Shown here in pieces: positions 8,003 through 17,937 of a stretch of 64,000 nucleotides of DNA. The stretch lies in the NCBI GenBank assembly GCA_900110015.1, contig FOCD01000001.1, positions 930,001-994,000 of the forward strand, given 5' to 3'. Position numbers and translations under genes: made by a program. Under the pieces are notes generated by a model. The model had not been told where the DNA came from and ran no database searches. It saw only the letters and a program-made list of their open reading frames with translations. This DNA is from Terribacillus saccharophilus. Lineage in GTDB: Bacteria > Bacillota > Bacilli > Bacillales > Amphibacillaceae. Each line of letters starts with the position of its first letter. Within the stretch, counting starts at the first letter, position 1.

Positions 8003-9355
8003 CTACTCTAATGTATGTACCGCTTCGATAAACATGTCTCCTCTTTCTTCAAATGTTCGGTACTGATCCCAGCTTGCACATGCTGGAGATAGCATAATCA
8101 CATCGCCGCTCTCAGAGATGCGATATGCAATTTCAGCTGCCTCTTTGACATCCTTCGCATGTTCGATAAGCTCGATCCCAGCCATATAAGCAGTCTCTCG
8201 CAATTTTTCAGCTGTTTCACCGAAGACGATCAATGCTTTCACATGCTCCATGAACGGAACAAGTGTCTCAAACGTATTACCTCGATCTAAACCGCCTGCA
8301 AGCAGGATGATCGGCTGATCGAACGAGGATAATGCTTTGGAAGTTGCCAAGATATTAGTAGCTTTTGAATCATTATAGAATGCACGGCCATTGATGTGCT
8401 TGATGTACTGCAACCGATGCTCAACGCCTGAAAAAGTCTTCAATACTTGCTGAATACCTTCATTAGTTGCTCCGGCCAGCTTAGCAGCAGCTAAGGCAGC
8501 GAGTATATTCTCCAGCTGGTGGCCTCCGACAAGCAAGATATCTTTCATCGCTGCAATCGGTTCATCTTTGAAATACACATGTGTATCATCATACCATGCA
8601 CCATCTTCCAGCTTTCTTGACCCAGAAAAAGGAACAAGTGTTGCTTTTGCTGCTTTAACAATGTCACGAAGACGCTCATCTTCCGCATTATAAACAAGAT
8701 AGTCACCTGCATCTTGGTTACGGAAAATATTCGCTTTCGCTTGTTCATAGTTTTCAAGAGAATGGTGATAATCCAAATGCGCTTCAAAAATGTTCAGCAT
8801 AACGCTTATATTCGGACGGAATTGATCAATACCTTGGAGCTGGAAAGATGAAAGCTCCAAAACAAGCCGGTCATCTTCTGTTGTCCTGTCGGCAACTTCG
8901 GATGCGGCTGTACCGATGTTCCCCGCTACGTACGTACTTACCTGACTTTCTTTTAACATCTCATAAGCAAGCGTTGTCGTCGTAGTCTTACCATTTGATC
9001 CAGTAATACCGATCAGAGTGCCCTTATGAAGCAAACCAGCAAGTTCCACTTCCGTCAGAACTGGAATATTTCTTTCCATTGCAGTTTGTACGATTACATT
9101 CTCATAACGAATTCCTGGGTTCTTGATCAAAACATCAATACCTTCCAGAAGTTCTACTTCTTGCACACCAAGCTTCACTTGAGCACCTTTTTGCTCTAGA
9201 ATTTGGACCAATTCTTCCTGATTCGATGCATTCAGATCACTTACCCGGACATTGCGTCCATGAGCAAGCAATGTGCTGGCAGCAGCGAATCCACTTTTAG
9301 CCAAACCTAGTACAAGCACGTTTTGATATGGGAATTTGGTTTCAAAATCACTCAT
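8003..9355 (-). CDS. murD: UDP-N-acetylmuramoyl-L-alanine--D-glutamate ligase
   Basis: Cytoplasmic ATP-dependent ligase that adds D-glutamate to UDP-MurNAc-L-Ala. The 450-residue protein has the N-terminal Rossmann loop VLVLGLAKSGFAAAST, the Mur-ligase P-loop GITGSNGKTTTTTLAYE, ELSSFQLQGIDQFRPNISV, HLDYHHSLENY and the C-terminal ILLAGGLDRG motif. The start codon overlaps the mraY stop as TGATG. ATG at 9355 has better spacing to AAGGTGG than ATG at 9358. It lies between mraY and spoVE, as in B. subtilis. Confidence 0.98.
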   Translation of the reverse strand: MSDFETKFPYQNVLVLGLAKSGFAAASTLLAHGRNVRVSDLNASNQEELVQILEQKGAQVKLGVQEVELLEGIDVLIKNPGIRYENVIVQTAMERNIPVLTEVELAGLLHKGTLIGITGSNGKTTTTTLAYEMLKESQVSTYVAGNIGTAASEVADRTTEDDRLVLELSSFQLQGIDQFRPNISVMLNIFEAHLDYHHSLENYEQAKANIFRNQDAGDYLVYNAEDERLRDIVKAAKATLVPFSGSRKLEDGAWYDDTHVYFKDEPIAAMKDILLVGGHQLENILAALAAAKLAGATNEGIQQVLKTFSGVEHRLQYIKHINGRAFYNDSKATNILATSKALSSFDQPIILLAGGLDRGNTFETLVPFMEHVKALIVFGETAEKLRETAYMAGIELIEHAKDVKEAAEIAYRISESGDVIMLSPACASWDQYRTFEERGDMFIEAVHTLE

Positions 9356-10335
9356 CATAATCCCACCTTCATGTATACACCGATGACAGCGAATAACAGT
9401 CCTACAGCCCAGAACGTCGTTACAACACGCCATTCAGACCAACCGGACAGTTCATAGTGATGGTGAAGCGGGCTCATTTTGAATACCCGTTTTCCAGTTG
9501 TCTTGAAGGAAATAACCTGAATCATTACTGAAAGTGTCTCGATAACGAAAACACCACCGATGACAATCAGTAGAATCTCCATTTTAGTTAGGATAGCTAC
9601 CGCTGCAATTGCGCCGCCAAGTCCTAGTGATCCTGTGTCTCCCATAAATACCTTCGCAGGGTGCGCGTTGAATACAAGGAACCCTAGCAAAGCTCCGACT
9701 ACCGCTAATGAGAACACAGTAATTTGTGTTTGCTGTACGTCATAGTAAGCTACTACAGCGAAAGCTCCGAATGCAATCGCAGCAGTACCTGCCAAGAGGC
9801 CGTCCAGTCCATCTGTCAAATTGACAGCATTGGATGCGCCGACAAGCATAACAAGAATCAAGAAGAAATAACCCCATCCGAGGTCCCACTGAATCGATGT
9901 TCCCGGAATCTGTATGTACGTACCGAAATCATTGTATCGAAGCAGTGCATAAAAAACGATCGCAATTATGATTTGGCCGATCATTTTTTGCTTGGAGGTT
10001 AATCCAAGGTTACGTTTCATTGCTACTTTGATGTAGTCATCCAGGAATCCTAGCAAACCGTATCCGATTAATACGAATAATAGTAGCCACGTTTCCAGGC
10101 TAATATGGATATTGCCTATTGCATGCATTATCCATGTAGATACGACAATGCTGATCATGATCATCACGCCGCCCATTGTCGGTGTACCCGACTTTTTCAT
10201 ATGGGATTTTGGTCCTTCCTCACGAATACTCTGACCGAATTTCAACCTGCGTAGAAATGGTATGATTATTGGAGAAATAAGGACGGTGACGATGAATGCT
10301 ACTGCAATTGTCACAAGTAATAGTGCCACGTTCAT
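9355..10335 (-). CDS. mraY: Phospho-N-acetylmuramoyl-pentapeptide transferase
   Basis: Integral membrane enzyme that makes lipid I from UDP-MurNAc-pentapeptide and undecaprenyl phosphate. The 326-residue protein has about ten membrane segments. It shows [17 protein letters not shown] (the Asp-Asp pair), [12 protein letters not shown] and the C-terminal histidine motif [15 protein letters not shown], all diagnostic of MraY. The start ATG at 10335 follows AGGAGG by 9 nt. The 3' end overlaps murD. An uncommon GC-rich hairpin lies in the 78-bp gap to murF. Confidence 0.98.
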   Translation of the reverse strand: MNVALLLVTIAVAFIVTVLISPIIIPFLRRLKFGQSIREEGPKSHMKKSGTPTMGGVMIMISIVVSTWIMHAIGNIHISLETWLLLFVLIGYGLLGFLDDYIKVAMKRNLGLTSKQKMIGQIIIAIVFYALLRYNDFGTYIQIPGTSIQWDLGWGYFFLILVMLVGASNAVNLTDGLDGLLAGTAAIAFGAFAVVAYYDVQQTQITVFSLAVVGALLGFLVFNAHPAKVFMGDTGSLGLGGAIAAVAILTKMEILLIVIGGVFVIETLSVMIQVISFKTTGKRVFKMSPLHHHYELSGWSEWRVVTTFWAVGLLFAVIGVYMKVGL

Positions 10336-10377
10336 TGATGTTTTCCTCCTTTAAAAAGCACCCGTCCAGTGTATTAC

Positions 10378-10394
10378 TGGCGCCAGTGGCGCCA
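10378..10394. other. GC-rich perfect hairpin between murF and mraY
   Basis: TGGCGCC-AGT-GGCGCCA is a 7-bp perfect stem with a 3-base loop and no following T-run. Each arm contains the palindrome GGCGCC. It sits in the intercistronic gap, 20 bp after the murF stop. Its role is unknown; an RNA-processing or stability element is possible. Confidence 0.5.
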
Positions 10395-10413
10395 TGTTTC
10401 TGATTACCAGCTA

Positions 10414-11766
10414 TTAATTCTCTTCCATAACAGCGATTGTGTCAAGTATCGATTCCAGCTTCATGCCGCGAGATGCTTTCAACAGAACGATTGTATCCTG
10501 CTCAAGCAATGGCAGCACTGCCTCAGCTAAGGAATCCTTATCGCGGAAGTGAATGGCTGTAATTGGTGTATCTTTCAATGCATCAGTAATTTCATCTGCA
10601 TCCTCACCCACCGTAAATACATGCGTAGTATCTGTGGTGATAGCTTCTGCAATGTCCCGGTGATAGCGTTTGGATTCTGCCCCTATTTCATAGATATCAC
10701 CAAGCACGAGAATACGTTTAGCAAAAGGCAGTCCCTGTACTGTTCCAATGGCTGCTTTCATAGACGTTGGAGAAGCGTTATATGCATCATTAATGATTTT
10801 ACTTCCATTCTTCCCGGTAAGCTGTTCCATACGCATTCCAGTCATTGACGGAGTATGCAAAGCATGCTGGATTAGCTGCTGACTGACACCCAACTCTTTT
10901 CCAAGAACGATTGCATAGCCTGCATTCCGTACATTATGCGCACCAAGCAAAGAAAATGTGTAATTTTCACCGTTCACTGTAAATGCAGTTGCTGCATCAA
11001 GTGTCTGCTCAATCTTGAGCTGCTGTTTATTATGTTCTTCAAAGCCGCACGTGATCGTTGTCTCTTTATCGTGATGGAACGCAAGCAGTGGCTCATCTCC
11101 ATCAATAATCAACACGCCATCTTCAGCTAAGCCGGCTGTAATCTCACTTTTTGCCTTAGCAATGCCTTCTCTTGATCCAAGGAATTCGATATGCGATTCC
11201 CCGATATTTGTAATGATTGCATAATCCGGCTGCGCAATAAGCGACAATAGTTCGATTTCACCAAAGTTGCTCATACCCATTTCTAAAACAAGGACTTCAC
11301 AGGAAGGCTGCATAGATAAGACAGTGAGCGGCAAACCGATATGATTGTTAAGGTTGCCTTTGGTCGCCAGCACTTCATATTTCTCTTTTAAAACGCTAGT
11401 AACTATATCTTTTGTAGTCGTTTTACCGTTCGAACCGGTGATGCCGACTACAATCGGATCAATAGCTTCTCGATGTGCTTTAGCTAGTTTTTGTAATGCT
11501 TCAAGCGTATCATCAACCAAGAACAGCACGATACTAGAAGCAACTTCCGGAATCGGTAATGATCTGTCCCATAAGGATGCAACTGCCCCTTGTGATACTG
11601 CCTGTTCAATAAAACCATGTGCATCGAAGCGTTCTCCCCTTATTGGGACAAATAAGCTATCTGGCGCTTCTTTTCTGCTATCGGTATTCACTTCTGCAAT
11701 GGTAAATTCCTGCTGCTTCGTTGCATCTGGGAATACACCATATAGGAAATCACTTGAAAATAACAT
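10414..11766 (-). CDS. murF: UDP-N-acetylmuramoyl-tripeptide--D-alanyl-D-alanine ligase
   Basis: Last cytoplasmic ligase of muropeptide synthesis, joining D-Ala-D-Ala to the tripeptide precursor. The 450-residue protein shows NTDSRKEAPDSLFVPIRG, the P-loop GITGSNGKTTTKDI, GNLNNHIGLPLT (typical of MurF) and NDAYNASPTSMKAAI. The start is ATG at 11766, 7 nt after AGGAG; the ATG at 11772 is too close to the SD. In B. subtilis murF sits with ddl elsewhere, so its place between murE and mraY is a different arrangement, common in other bacteria. The murE stop lies 2 bp upstream of the start. Confidence 0.97.
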   Translation of the reverse strand: MLFSSDFLYGVFPDATKQQEFTIAEVNTDSRKEAPDSLFVPIRGERFDAHGFIEQAVSQGAVASLWDRSLPIPEVASSIVLFLVDDTLEALQKLAKAHREAIDPIVVGITGSNGKTTTKDIVTSVLKEKYEVLATKGNLNNHIGLPLTVLSMQPSCEVLVLEMGMSNFGEIELLSLIAQPDYAIITNIGESHIEFLGSREGIAKAKSEITAGLAEDGVLIIDGDEPLLAFHHDKETTITCGFEEHNKQQLKIEQTLDAATAFTVNGENYTFSLLGAHNVRNAGYAIVLGKELGVSQQLIQHALHTPSMTGMRMEQLTGKNGSKIINDAYNASPTSMKAAIGTVQGLPFAKRILVLGDIYEIGAESKRYHRDIAEAITTDTTHVFTVGEDADEITDALKDTPITAIHFRDKDSLAEAVLPLLEQDTIVLLKASRGMKLESILDTIAVMEEN

Positions 11767-11768
11767 GG

Positions 11769-13244
11769 TCATTCTCCTAATCCCGCTCTTTTGATGGCTT
11801 CTGCTGCAACAAGACGATCATCGAAATCAAGAACTTGATTTCCAACGATTTGATATGTCTCATGCCCTTTACCCGCTATCAACACGATATCATCATCTCC
11901 GGCAAGCTCGATGGCACGCTGAATTGCTTCCGCTCGGTCTGGGACAATTACATACTGATCTGATTCTAATCCTCGGACCATATCATCAAGAATATCTTGC
12001 GGATCCTCAGAACGCGGATTATCTGCAGTGAAGATAGAAGTATCCGAATATTGGACAGCTTTTCCTGCCATAAGCGGACGTTTTGTTTTATCACGGTCAC
12101 CGCCGCAGCCTACTACAGTTATTATATTGCCCTTCACGAATGATTTTATCGTAGTAAGGACATTCTCCAACGAATCTGGTGTATGCGCATAGTCGACAAT
12201 CACACCAAATGACTGTCCAGCCATAACAGGCTCAAACCGACCCGCTACGCCAGTCGTCTCTTGCAATGTACTGCAGATGGTCTCAAACGGAATACCGCTG
12301 CATAGAGCCGCACCTACGGCAGCAAGCATATTGTAAACATTAAATTTACCCATTAGCTTACTCGTGATTTTCGCTTCACCCTTTGGCGTTTGAAGTAAGA
12401 AAGTCGTACCATTAGATGCCAGCTGAATATCCTTGGCCATAATGTCAGCTTCCTTATCAATCCCATATGTGCAAATTGGCTGTGCAGTTGATTTAGTCAA
12501 TGCCTCTGCATAGCGATCATCTGAATTGATCACAGCGTATTTCGGATGCTCTGGGTCAAAGGTATTACCTAACTGAGAGAATAAAAGACTTTTTGCATGG
12601 AAATAATCCTCAAAGCTTTCATGATAATCAAGATGATCCTGTGAGAGATTCGTGAATACAGCGATATCAAAATCGGTGCCATGCGCTCTTCCCATGTCCA
12701 AAGCGTGAGAAGATACTTCAATGACAGCCGTATCGACTCCTTCATCGACCATTTTCCGGAACCCTTTTTGCAGGAACAACGCATCCGGTGTCGTATTTTT
12801 CACCGGAAACGTCTCATCCTTGATTTTCATCTGAATCGTACCAATAACGCCAGTAGCTTCCTCGTTAGCACGGAATATACTTTCCAGCAAATATGTCATG
12901 CTCGTCTTGCCATTGGTACCAGTGATACCGATAACCCGCATCTCTTTTGATGGGTGAGCATAAAAAGCATTTGCTAATGGAGCTAAAGCGCGAAGTGTGT
13001 CTTTTACTAGAATGACTGGAATAGATACATCTAGCGGACGTTCTGCTAAAATAGCTGCCGCTCCTTGCTCCTCGGCCTGTCTGGCAAACGTATGTCCGTC
13101 GACGACGGCTCCGTCTATGCATATGAATAGATTGCCAGATTTAATTTCCCGGGAATCGATAGTTAATCCGGTAATGTTGATTTGTTCATGATCCGCCTGC
13201 TGTTCATAGAAAGGCAGTGCGGATAAAAGTACTGCTAGTTTCAA
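11769..13244 (-). CDS. murE: UDP-N-acetylmuramoyl-L-alanyl-D-glutamate--2,6-diaminopimelate ligase
   Basis: Cytoplasmic ligase that adds the third residue of the stem peptide. P-loop GITGTNGKTSMTYLLE, DHLDYHESFEDYFHAK and TADNPRSEDP are present. The DNPR motif is the known signature for meso-diaminopimelate rather than lysine, so the wall is predicted to be A1-gamma type. I chose TTG at 13244 (491 residues, beginning MKLAVLLSAL like B. subtilis MKLTKLL), about 10 nt after GAAGGA. An ATG at 13262 has a poorly spaced SD. It overlaps the murF SD region and so is cotranscribed with murF. Confidence 0.96.
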   Translation of the reverse strand: MKLAVLLSALPFYEQQADHEQINITGLTIDSREIKSGNLFICIDGAVVDGHTFARQAEEQGAAAILAERPLDVSIPVILVKDTLRALAPLANAFYAHPSKEMRVIGITGTNGKTSMTYLLESIFRANEEATGVIGTIQMKIKDETFPVKNTTPDALFLQKGFRKMVDEGVDTAVIEVSSHALDMGRAHGTDFDIAVFTNLSQDHLDYHESFEDYFHAKSLLFSQLGNTFDPEHPKYAVINSDDRYAEALTKSTAQPICTYGIDKEADIMAKDIQLASNGTTFLLQTPKGEAKITSKLMGKFNVYNMLAAVGAALCSGIPFETICSTLQETTGVAGRFEPVMAGQSFGVIVDYAHTPDSLENVLTTIKSFVKGNIITVVGCGGDRDKTKRPLMAGKAVQYSDTSIFTADNPRSEDPQDILDDMVRGLESDQYVIVPDRAEAIQRAIELAGDDDIVLIAGKGHETYQIVGNQVLDFDDRLVAAEAIKRAGLGE

Positions 13245-13365
13245 AGTTGCCACGTCCTTCATTTATCCTTACAAAATGCAAAGTAATATTATTTTGATTG
13301 ATTGAGGCGTAAAAACCTTTCCCCATTATACCAGAATTTATGTCCGCAGGAATGGTTCATCCGAT

Positions 13366-15300
13366 TTATTCAGGCGGGTTTTCAGATAAATACAGCCGGA
13401 TAGTCGATCCTGCCTCCATCTTTGTTCCAACTTTTGGTTCTTGATCGATAATATACTCACCTTTTCCGCTCAATTCCAGATTCAGCGTAGTATAATATTC
13501 CGTCAGTTCTCTCTTTTTCATACCGACGAAATCAGGTGCTTCTGCCGGCGGCTCTTCCGGCCAGCTGTATGATTTCTCTAAACCGTCCTTCTGCGGTTCT
13601 ACTCCCATCGAACGAAGACTGTCCTCAAGAATAGTACCTACGATCGGTGCAACAACTTTACCACCGAACTGAATCGTGTTTTTCGGATTATCAATCGCAA
13701 CATAGACGACGATTTCTGGGTCATTTGCAGGTGCAAATCCCACAAAAGAAAGAATATAATTATTGTCCATATATGTTCCGTTGGTCCCCACTTTCTGGGC
13801 TGTTCCCGTTTTACCGCCAATTCGAAATCCTTCGCGATAGGCTCCTCGACCTGTACCTTTTGCTACAACGTTTTCTAGTGCATAACGGACTTGTTCTGAT
13901 GTATCCTCTGACACTACCCGTCTTTTCATGACTGTCTCGGTGGCTGTCTCCGTATCACCAGTAACTGGATCCTTCCACGACTTTGCGATATGAGGCTGAT
14001 ACAAGTATCCTCCGTTGATGGCAGCTGATACACCCATTACTTGCTGAATTGGCGTAACGGAAACACCTTGTCCGAAAGCGGTGGTAGCTGTCTCCACCTG
14101 TCCGATTTTTGTGGGATCGAATAAAATACCTTTTCCTTCCCCTTGCAAGTCGATACCAGTTTTCTCACCGAATCCAAAATCTTTAATATATGAGAATAAG
14201 CGATCCGTTCCGAGTTTCTGTCCTAGTGACACAAATCCCGGGTTACAGGAATTCTGTACAACTTCTAAATATGTTTGATCGCCATGTCCGCCGCGTTTCC
14301 AGCAATGCAGGGTGGCACCGTCCACTTTTATTGCACCGCTATCATGAAAATGATCGTTCTCAAGATCAACTACCTTCTCTTCCAATGCGGCAGCAAGTGT
14401 AATGATCTTGAAAGTACTACCTGGCTCATAGGAACTCCAAATCGGCAGATTCCGGTTATACGTATCAGGGTCGGCTTCATTATAATTCTCCGGTTCAAAT
14501 GACGGTCTTGAGGACATTCCCAGAATTTCACCTGAATCCGGATCTACCGCCAATGCTATTGCACCGTCCGGATTGTATTTTGCTTCTGCATTATCCAGTT
14601 CCCGCTCAATAATTGTCTGGATATCAGAATCGATCGTCAACTGAAGGTCCAAACCATCCGTTGGTGGCGAATAGACATCAGCCATATCTTCCAAACGATG
14701 TCCTTTTGCATCAGAGAAAAACGACAGACTGCCTGATTCTCCGCTCAATTCTTCATCATAGTATGCCTCCAGACCCATTAATCCCTGGTTGTCTATACCA
14801 CTGAAGCCTAGTACATGAGACAGATAATCCCCATTTGGATAGTGCCGTTTCGAATCTTTGGCAATATAGACACCTTCCATGTTCAGCGCCTGAATTGCTT
14901 CTGCCTGCTCCTCGGAAATTTTTCTTCCTTCAGGATGAATCCTTTCAATAGATGCTTTCTTCGTAACATGCTGTAATGCCTTGTCCTTATCCATCCCAAG
15001 AATTTCCGCTAGCTTCTCTGCCGTATTATCAGGATCTTTGATCTGACGTGGTACGACCATGACAGTCGGTGCAGACACGTTCTCCGCCAGCACATCCCCA
15101 TTACGGTCGAGTATCTTCCCTCTTTCGGGCTCAAACGTGATATTTCTGCTCCATGAATCCTCAGCCTTGTCCACCAAGTCCTTACCTAAGACGAACTGGA
15201 CGTATGCTAAACGGATTCCGATAACCAGGAACACGATAAAAGCCAAAACAAAAACAGTGACCAACCGCTTGCGCATCGTAACATTGGATACTCTCTTCAA
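13366..15300 (-). CDS. spoVD: Sporulation-specific penicillin-binding protein SpoVD
   Basis: Class B transpeptidase for spore cortex synthesis, partner of SpoVE. The 644-residue protein has one N-terminal membrane anchor (about residues 12-33), a PBP dimer domain with RGKILDRNGDVLAENV, a transpeptidase domain with SYEPGSTFK (catalytic serine), SCN and GGKTGTAQ, and a single C-terminal PASTA domain. One PASTA domain next to a two-PASTA PbpB is the SpoVD pattern. The start is TTG at 15300, 8 nt after GGGAG. An 83-bp gap separates it from pbpB and could hold a sporulation promoter, but I could not identify one with confidence. Confidence 0.95.
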   Translation of the reverse strand: MKRVSNVTMRKRLVTVFVLAFIVFLVIGIRLAYVQFVLGKDLVDKAEDSWSRNITFEPERGKILDRNGDVLAENVSAPTVMVVPRQIKDPDNTAEKLAEILGMDKDKALQHVTKKASIERIHPEGRKISEEQAEAIQALNMEGVYIAKDSKRHYPNGDYLSHVLGFSGIDNQGLMGLEAYYDEELSGESGSLSFFSDAKGHRLEDMADVYSPPTDGLDLQLTIDSDIQTIIERELDNAEAKYNPDGAIALAVDPDSGEILGMSSRPSFEPENYNEADPDTYNRNLPIWSSYEPGSTFKIITLAAALEEKVVDLENDHFHDSGAIKVDGATLHCWKRGGHGDQTYLEVVQNSCNPGFVSLGQKLGTDRLFSYIKDFGFGEKTGIDLQGEGKGILFDPTKIGQVETATTAFGQGVSVTPIQQVMGVSAAINGGYLYQPHIAKSWKDPVTGDTETATETVMKRRVVSEDTSEQVRYALENVVAKGTGRGAYREGFRIGGKTGTAQKVGTNGTYMDNNYILSFVGFAPANDPEIVVYVAIDNPKNTIQFGGKVVAPIVGTILEDSLRSMGVEPQKDGLEKSYSWPEEPPAEAPDFVGMKKRELTEYYTTLNLELSGKGEYIIDQEPKVGTKMEAGSTIRLYLSENPPE

Positions 15301-15383
15301 ACAAATCTCTCCCTCGTATACAAAGGTAGGCTTGTATCCATGTTATGACGCTTGGCAAGCGGATAGACCACTGTCCTGTTTTC

Positions 15384-17522
15384 TTATGTCGAGAATTCGA
15401 CAGCAAGATAGTCGTTCTTATTCAGTTTCGTTCCTTTTTTGATACTTTGTGTTTTAGCATAGCCACTGTTGATTGTTTCAACATCCAGCTCGAGCAGTTC
15501 TCCCAACTCAAGCACTTCACGCATGGACCAGCCTTTAATATTAGGCATTGTTGGATCTTCCGTGACAATGATGGCGCGTTCACCCTCAAGAACAGTTTGG
15601 CCGCTTTCAACACTTGTTGTAGCAACTTTATTACCCTCACCGACAATCACTACATCCATGCCAGTATCTTCTAGGGCTTTCTTTGTTGCGTTAACAGACA
15701 TACCTTGAATATCAGGTACTCGTTTTTCAGAGACTTCATTTTTATCGTCGGCCTGGTCCGGACTGATATCCATATAATGCAGCGCGTTTTCCATTACATT
15801 TTTGAAGATGAAGGCAGATGGTTCACTACCCGTTTCCGTTTCTTTCAATTCAGGCTGCAGTACGGAAACATACATAATCAACTCTGGATCATCAGCAGGC
15901 GCCATGCCAAGGAAAGAGAATAGATAGTTATTTTTACCCAGCATATAGCCGCCACCGTTTGGATTTGGAATTTGTGCCGTACCTGTTTTACCAGCTACGC
16001 TATAATCATCCAGTTTAAACGGTTTTCCGGTGCCATGCTTGGATGTCACGACCGATTCAAGTATCTTTAGAGTCTCGTCAGCTGTCTCCTTAGAAATAGG
16101 TTTGCCTTGTACTTCTGTTTTCTTCTGTTCGACAACCTTCTTCGTATCCGGATTGACAATCTTGTCAATGATATGCGGCGTAACCATCTTTCCATCATTG
16201 GCAATCGCACTGGCAGCCGTAATCATCTGAATCGGGGTCGCAGTCGTTCCTTGGCCATAAGATGTACTAATCTTTTCAGATTGATAGTTATATAGAATGG
16301 TTCCAGGTATCTCACCAGGAAGATCAATGCCCGTTTTCTGGTCAAAGTGGAATTTCTTTAGATATTCCAGAAACTTCTCCTCACCAATTTTATTTGCAAC
16401 AAGATTCGCGACCATAACATTGGATGAACGCTGCATCCCTTCCAAGTAAGTTATGGATCCCCAGCCACCCTTATTCCAGTCACTAATTGTTGTTTTACTA
16501 TCCGGTTTGTATGATCCAGACTTATATTTTTCATCCGGATTCCATTTCCCTTCTTCGATCGCAGAAGCGACTGTGAACATTTTCATGGTCGACCCTGGCT
16601 CAACCGGATTAGAAATAGCATCATTATACCAGTTTTCCACATTCTCCGGATTGTTCGGATCATAGCTTGGCCTGTTGCTCATCGCTACGATTTCACCTGT
16701 TTTAGGATTCATGACGACTGCACTAATTTTCTTAGGATTCCACTTTTCATCCACTTGAGTGAGTGTATCCTCCAGCAATGTTTGGATCTTCTGATCAATA
16801 GTAAGGTAGACATTATCACCATCTTGGGCTGCCTGCACTTCTTCACTCGGATTCAGCAGCTTGTATCCATACCCATCTCTTTCATAGGATATATTGCCAT
16901 TCTTACCGGCTAGCTGGTTATTAAGCTGCTGCTCAATGCCAGTCATTCCCGTAATGACTCCATCTTTTCGCTGAGCAAGACCTATGATTTGAGAGGCAAA
17001 AGTTCCATTTGGATAAAAGCGTTCAGCTTCTTCCGTAAACTGGATGCCAGGCAAATCGAGATCTTCAATTTGTTTCTTTTGGTCTTGTGAAAGACCTTTT
17101 CCTGCCGAACCAAATTCAACTTGCCATAGACCTTCATCAATACCTTTTTGCAAACGTTCCTTTAAGTCGGCTGGATCAGCGTCAATGATATCAGCTATTT
17201 CTTCCGCTGTCTTATCCACTTCCGTCACATGGATCGGATGGTCCTTATCCGCGGAGTACTTTTCACTAACAATCGCATAAATAGAATAAGTTGGCTGATC
17301 ATACGCCAACTCCATTCCATTGCGATCCAGTATCTTCCCTCTCGTCGCTTCGAGCGTATACGAGTCGGTCCGCTTACTTTCCGCGAATTCTTTTAAATTG
17401 ACCCCGGCGACTTCACCGGATGCCTGGATGAACAAGAAACGTCCAGCTAAGACAAGAAAGAGCAAGGCAAAGGCAGATAACAGAAACATCGCCATTCTTT
17501 GTGTCGTCTTGTTCTTTTTCAT
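15384..17522 (-). CDS. pbpB: Division penicillin-binding protein 2B
   Basis: Essential class B transpeptidase of the divisome, partner of FtsW. The 712-residue protein has an N-terminal anchor (about residues 10-32), RGKILDRNGMELAYDQPTYS, the catalytic motif VEPGSTMKM near residue 310, RSSNVMVAN, AGKTGTAQIPNPNGG, and two C-terminal PASTA repeats starting near VPDIQGMSV and MPNIKGWSM. The start ATG at 17522 follows AAAGG. It is 16 bp downstream of ftsL. Confidence 0.97.
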   Translation of the reverse strand: MKKNKTTQRMAMFLLSAFALLFLVLAGRFLFIQASGEVAGVNLKEFAESKRTDSYTLEATRGKILDRNGMELAYDQPTYSIYAIVSEKYSADKDHPIHVTEVDKTAEEIADIIDADPADLKERLQKGIDEGLWQVEFGSAGKGLSQDQKKQIEDLDLPGIQFTEEAERFYPNGTFASQIIGLAQRKDGVITGMTGIEQQLNNQLAGKNGNISYERDGYGYKLLNPSEEVQAAQDGDNVYLTIDQKIQTLLEDTLTQVDEKWNPKKISAVVMNPKTGEIVAMSNRPSYDPNNPENVENWYNDAISNPVEPGSTMKMFTVASAIEEGKWNPDEKYKSGSYKPDSKTTISDWNKGGWGSITYLEGMQRSSNVMVANLVANKIGEEKFLEYLKKFHFDQKTGIDLPGEIPGTILYNYQSEKISTSYGQGTTATPIQMITAASAIANDGKMVTPHIIDKIVNPDTKKVVEQKKTEVQGKPISKETADETLKILESVVTSKHGTGKPFKLDDYSVAGKTGTAQIPNPNGGGYMLGKNNYLFSFLGMAPADDPELIMYVSVLQPELKETETGSEPSAFIFKNVMENALHYMDISPDQADDKNEVSEKRVPDIQGMSVNATKKALEDTGMDVVIVGEGNKVATTSVESGQTVLEGERAIIVTEDPTMPNIKGWSMREVLELGELLELDVETINSGYAKTQSIKKGTKLNKNDYLAVEFST

Positions 17523-17538
17523 ATTGACAGTACCTTTC

Positions 17539-17919
17539 TTATTCAGAGACTTTGTTTGCTTCTTTTACTTTAGCGCTTTGTACCTTCAAACCCGCATCAC
17601 GCGCAATATCGATGATGCGCTCTGGTTTGCTTAATTCTTTCACTTCATAAGTCAGATCTTTATTTGCAACCTGCTGGTGGCTGATTTCGGAATCCAGTGC
17701 TTCCAAGTCACGGTTGACGTTATACGTGGAAGCTGCGAAGGTGACGAAATAAGCTGCTGCAGCCAAGATAACTAAGCTGAAAACGGCATATAAAACCTTT
17801 TCTCCCGGCGTAATCCATGTTTTCTTATTAACTTTTACTTTTACCTGTCGTTTAGGCTGCTGCTGCGGTCTTTGTGCCGGACTGCTCTGCTGCCAGCTTC
17901 TTGCACGTTCTGCGCTCAA
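17539..17919 (-). CDS. ftsL: Cell division protein FtsL
   Basis: Small bitopic divisome protein that pairs with DivIC and DivIB. The 126-residue protein has a proline-, glutamine- and lysine-rich cytoplasmic tail, one membrane segment (about residues 42-62) and an extracellular coiled coil ending in RIIDIARDAGLKVQ, the usual FtsL C-terminal pattern. The start is TTG at 17919, 7 nt after GGGGAGG. It lies between rsmH and pbpB as in other Firmicutes. Sequence conservation is low in this family, so position supports the call. Confidence 0.93.
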   Translation of the reverse strand: MSAERARSWQQSSPAQRPQQQPKRQVKVKVNKKTWITPGEKVLYAVFSLVILAAAAYFVTFAASTYNVNRDLEALDSEISHQQVANKDLTYEVKELSKPERIIDIARDAGLKVQSAKVKEANKVSE

Positions 17920-17937
17920 GCTTATTCCTCCCCTGTA

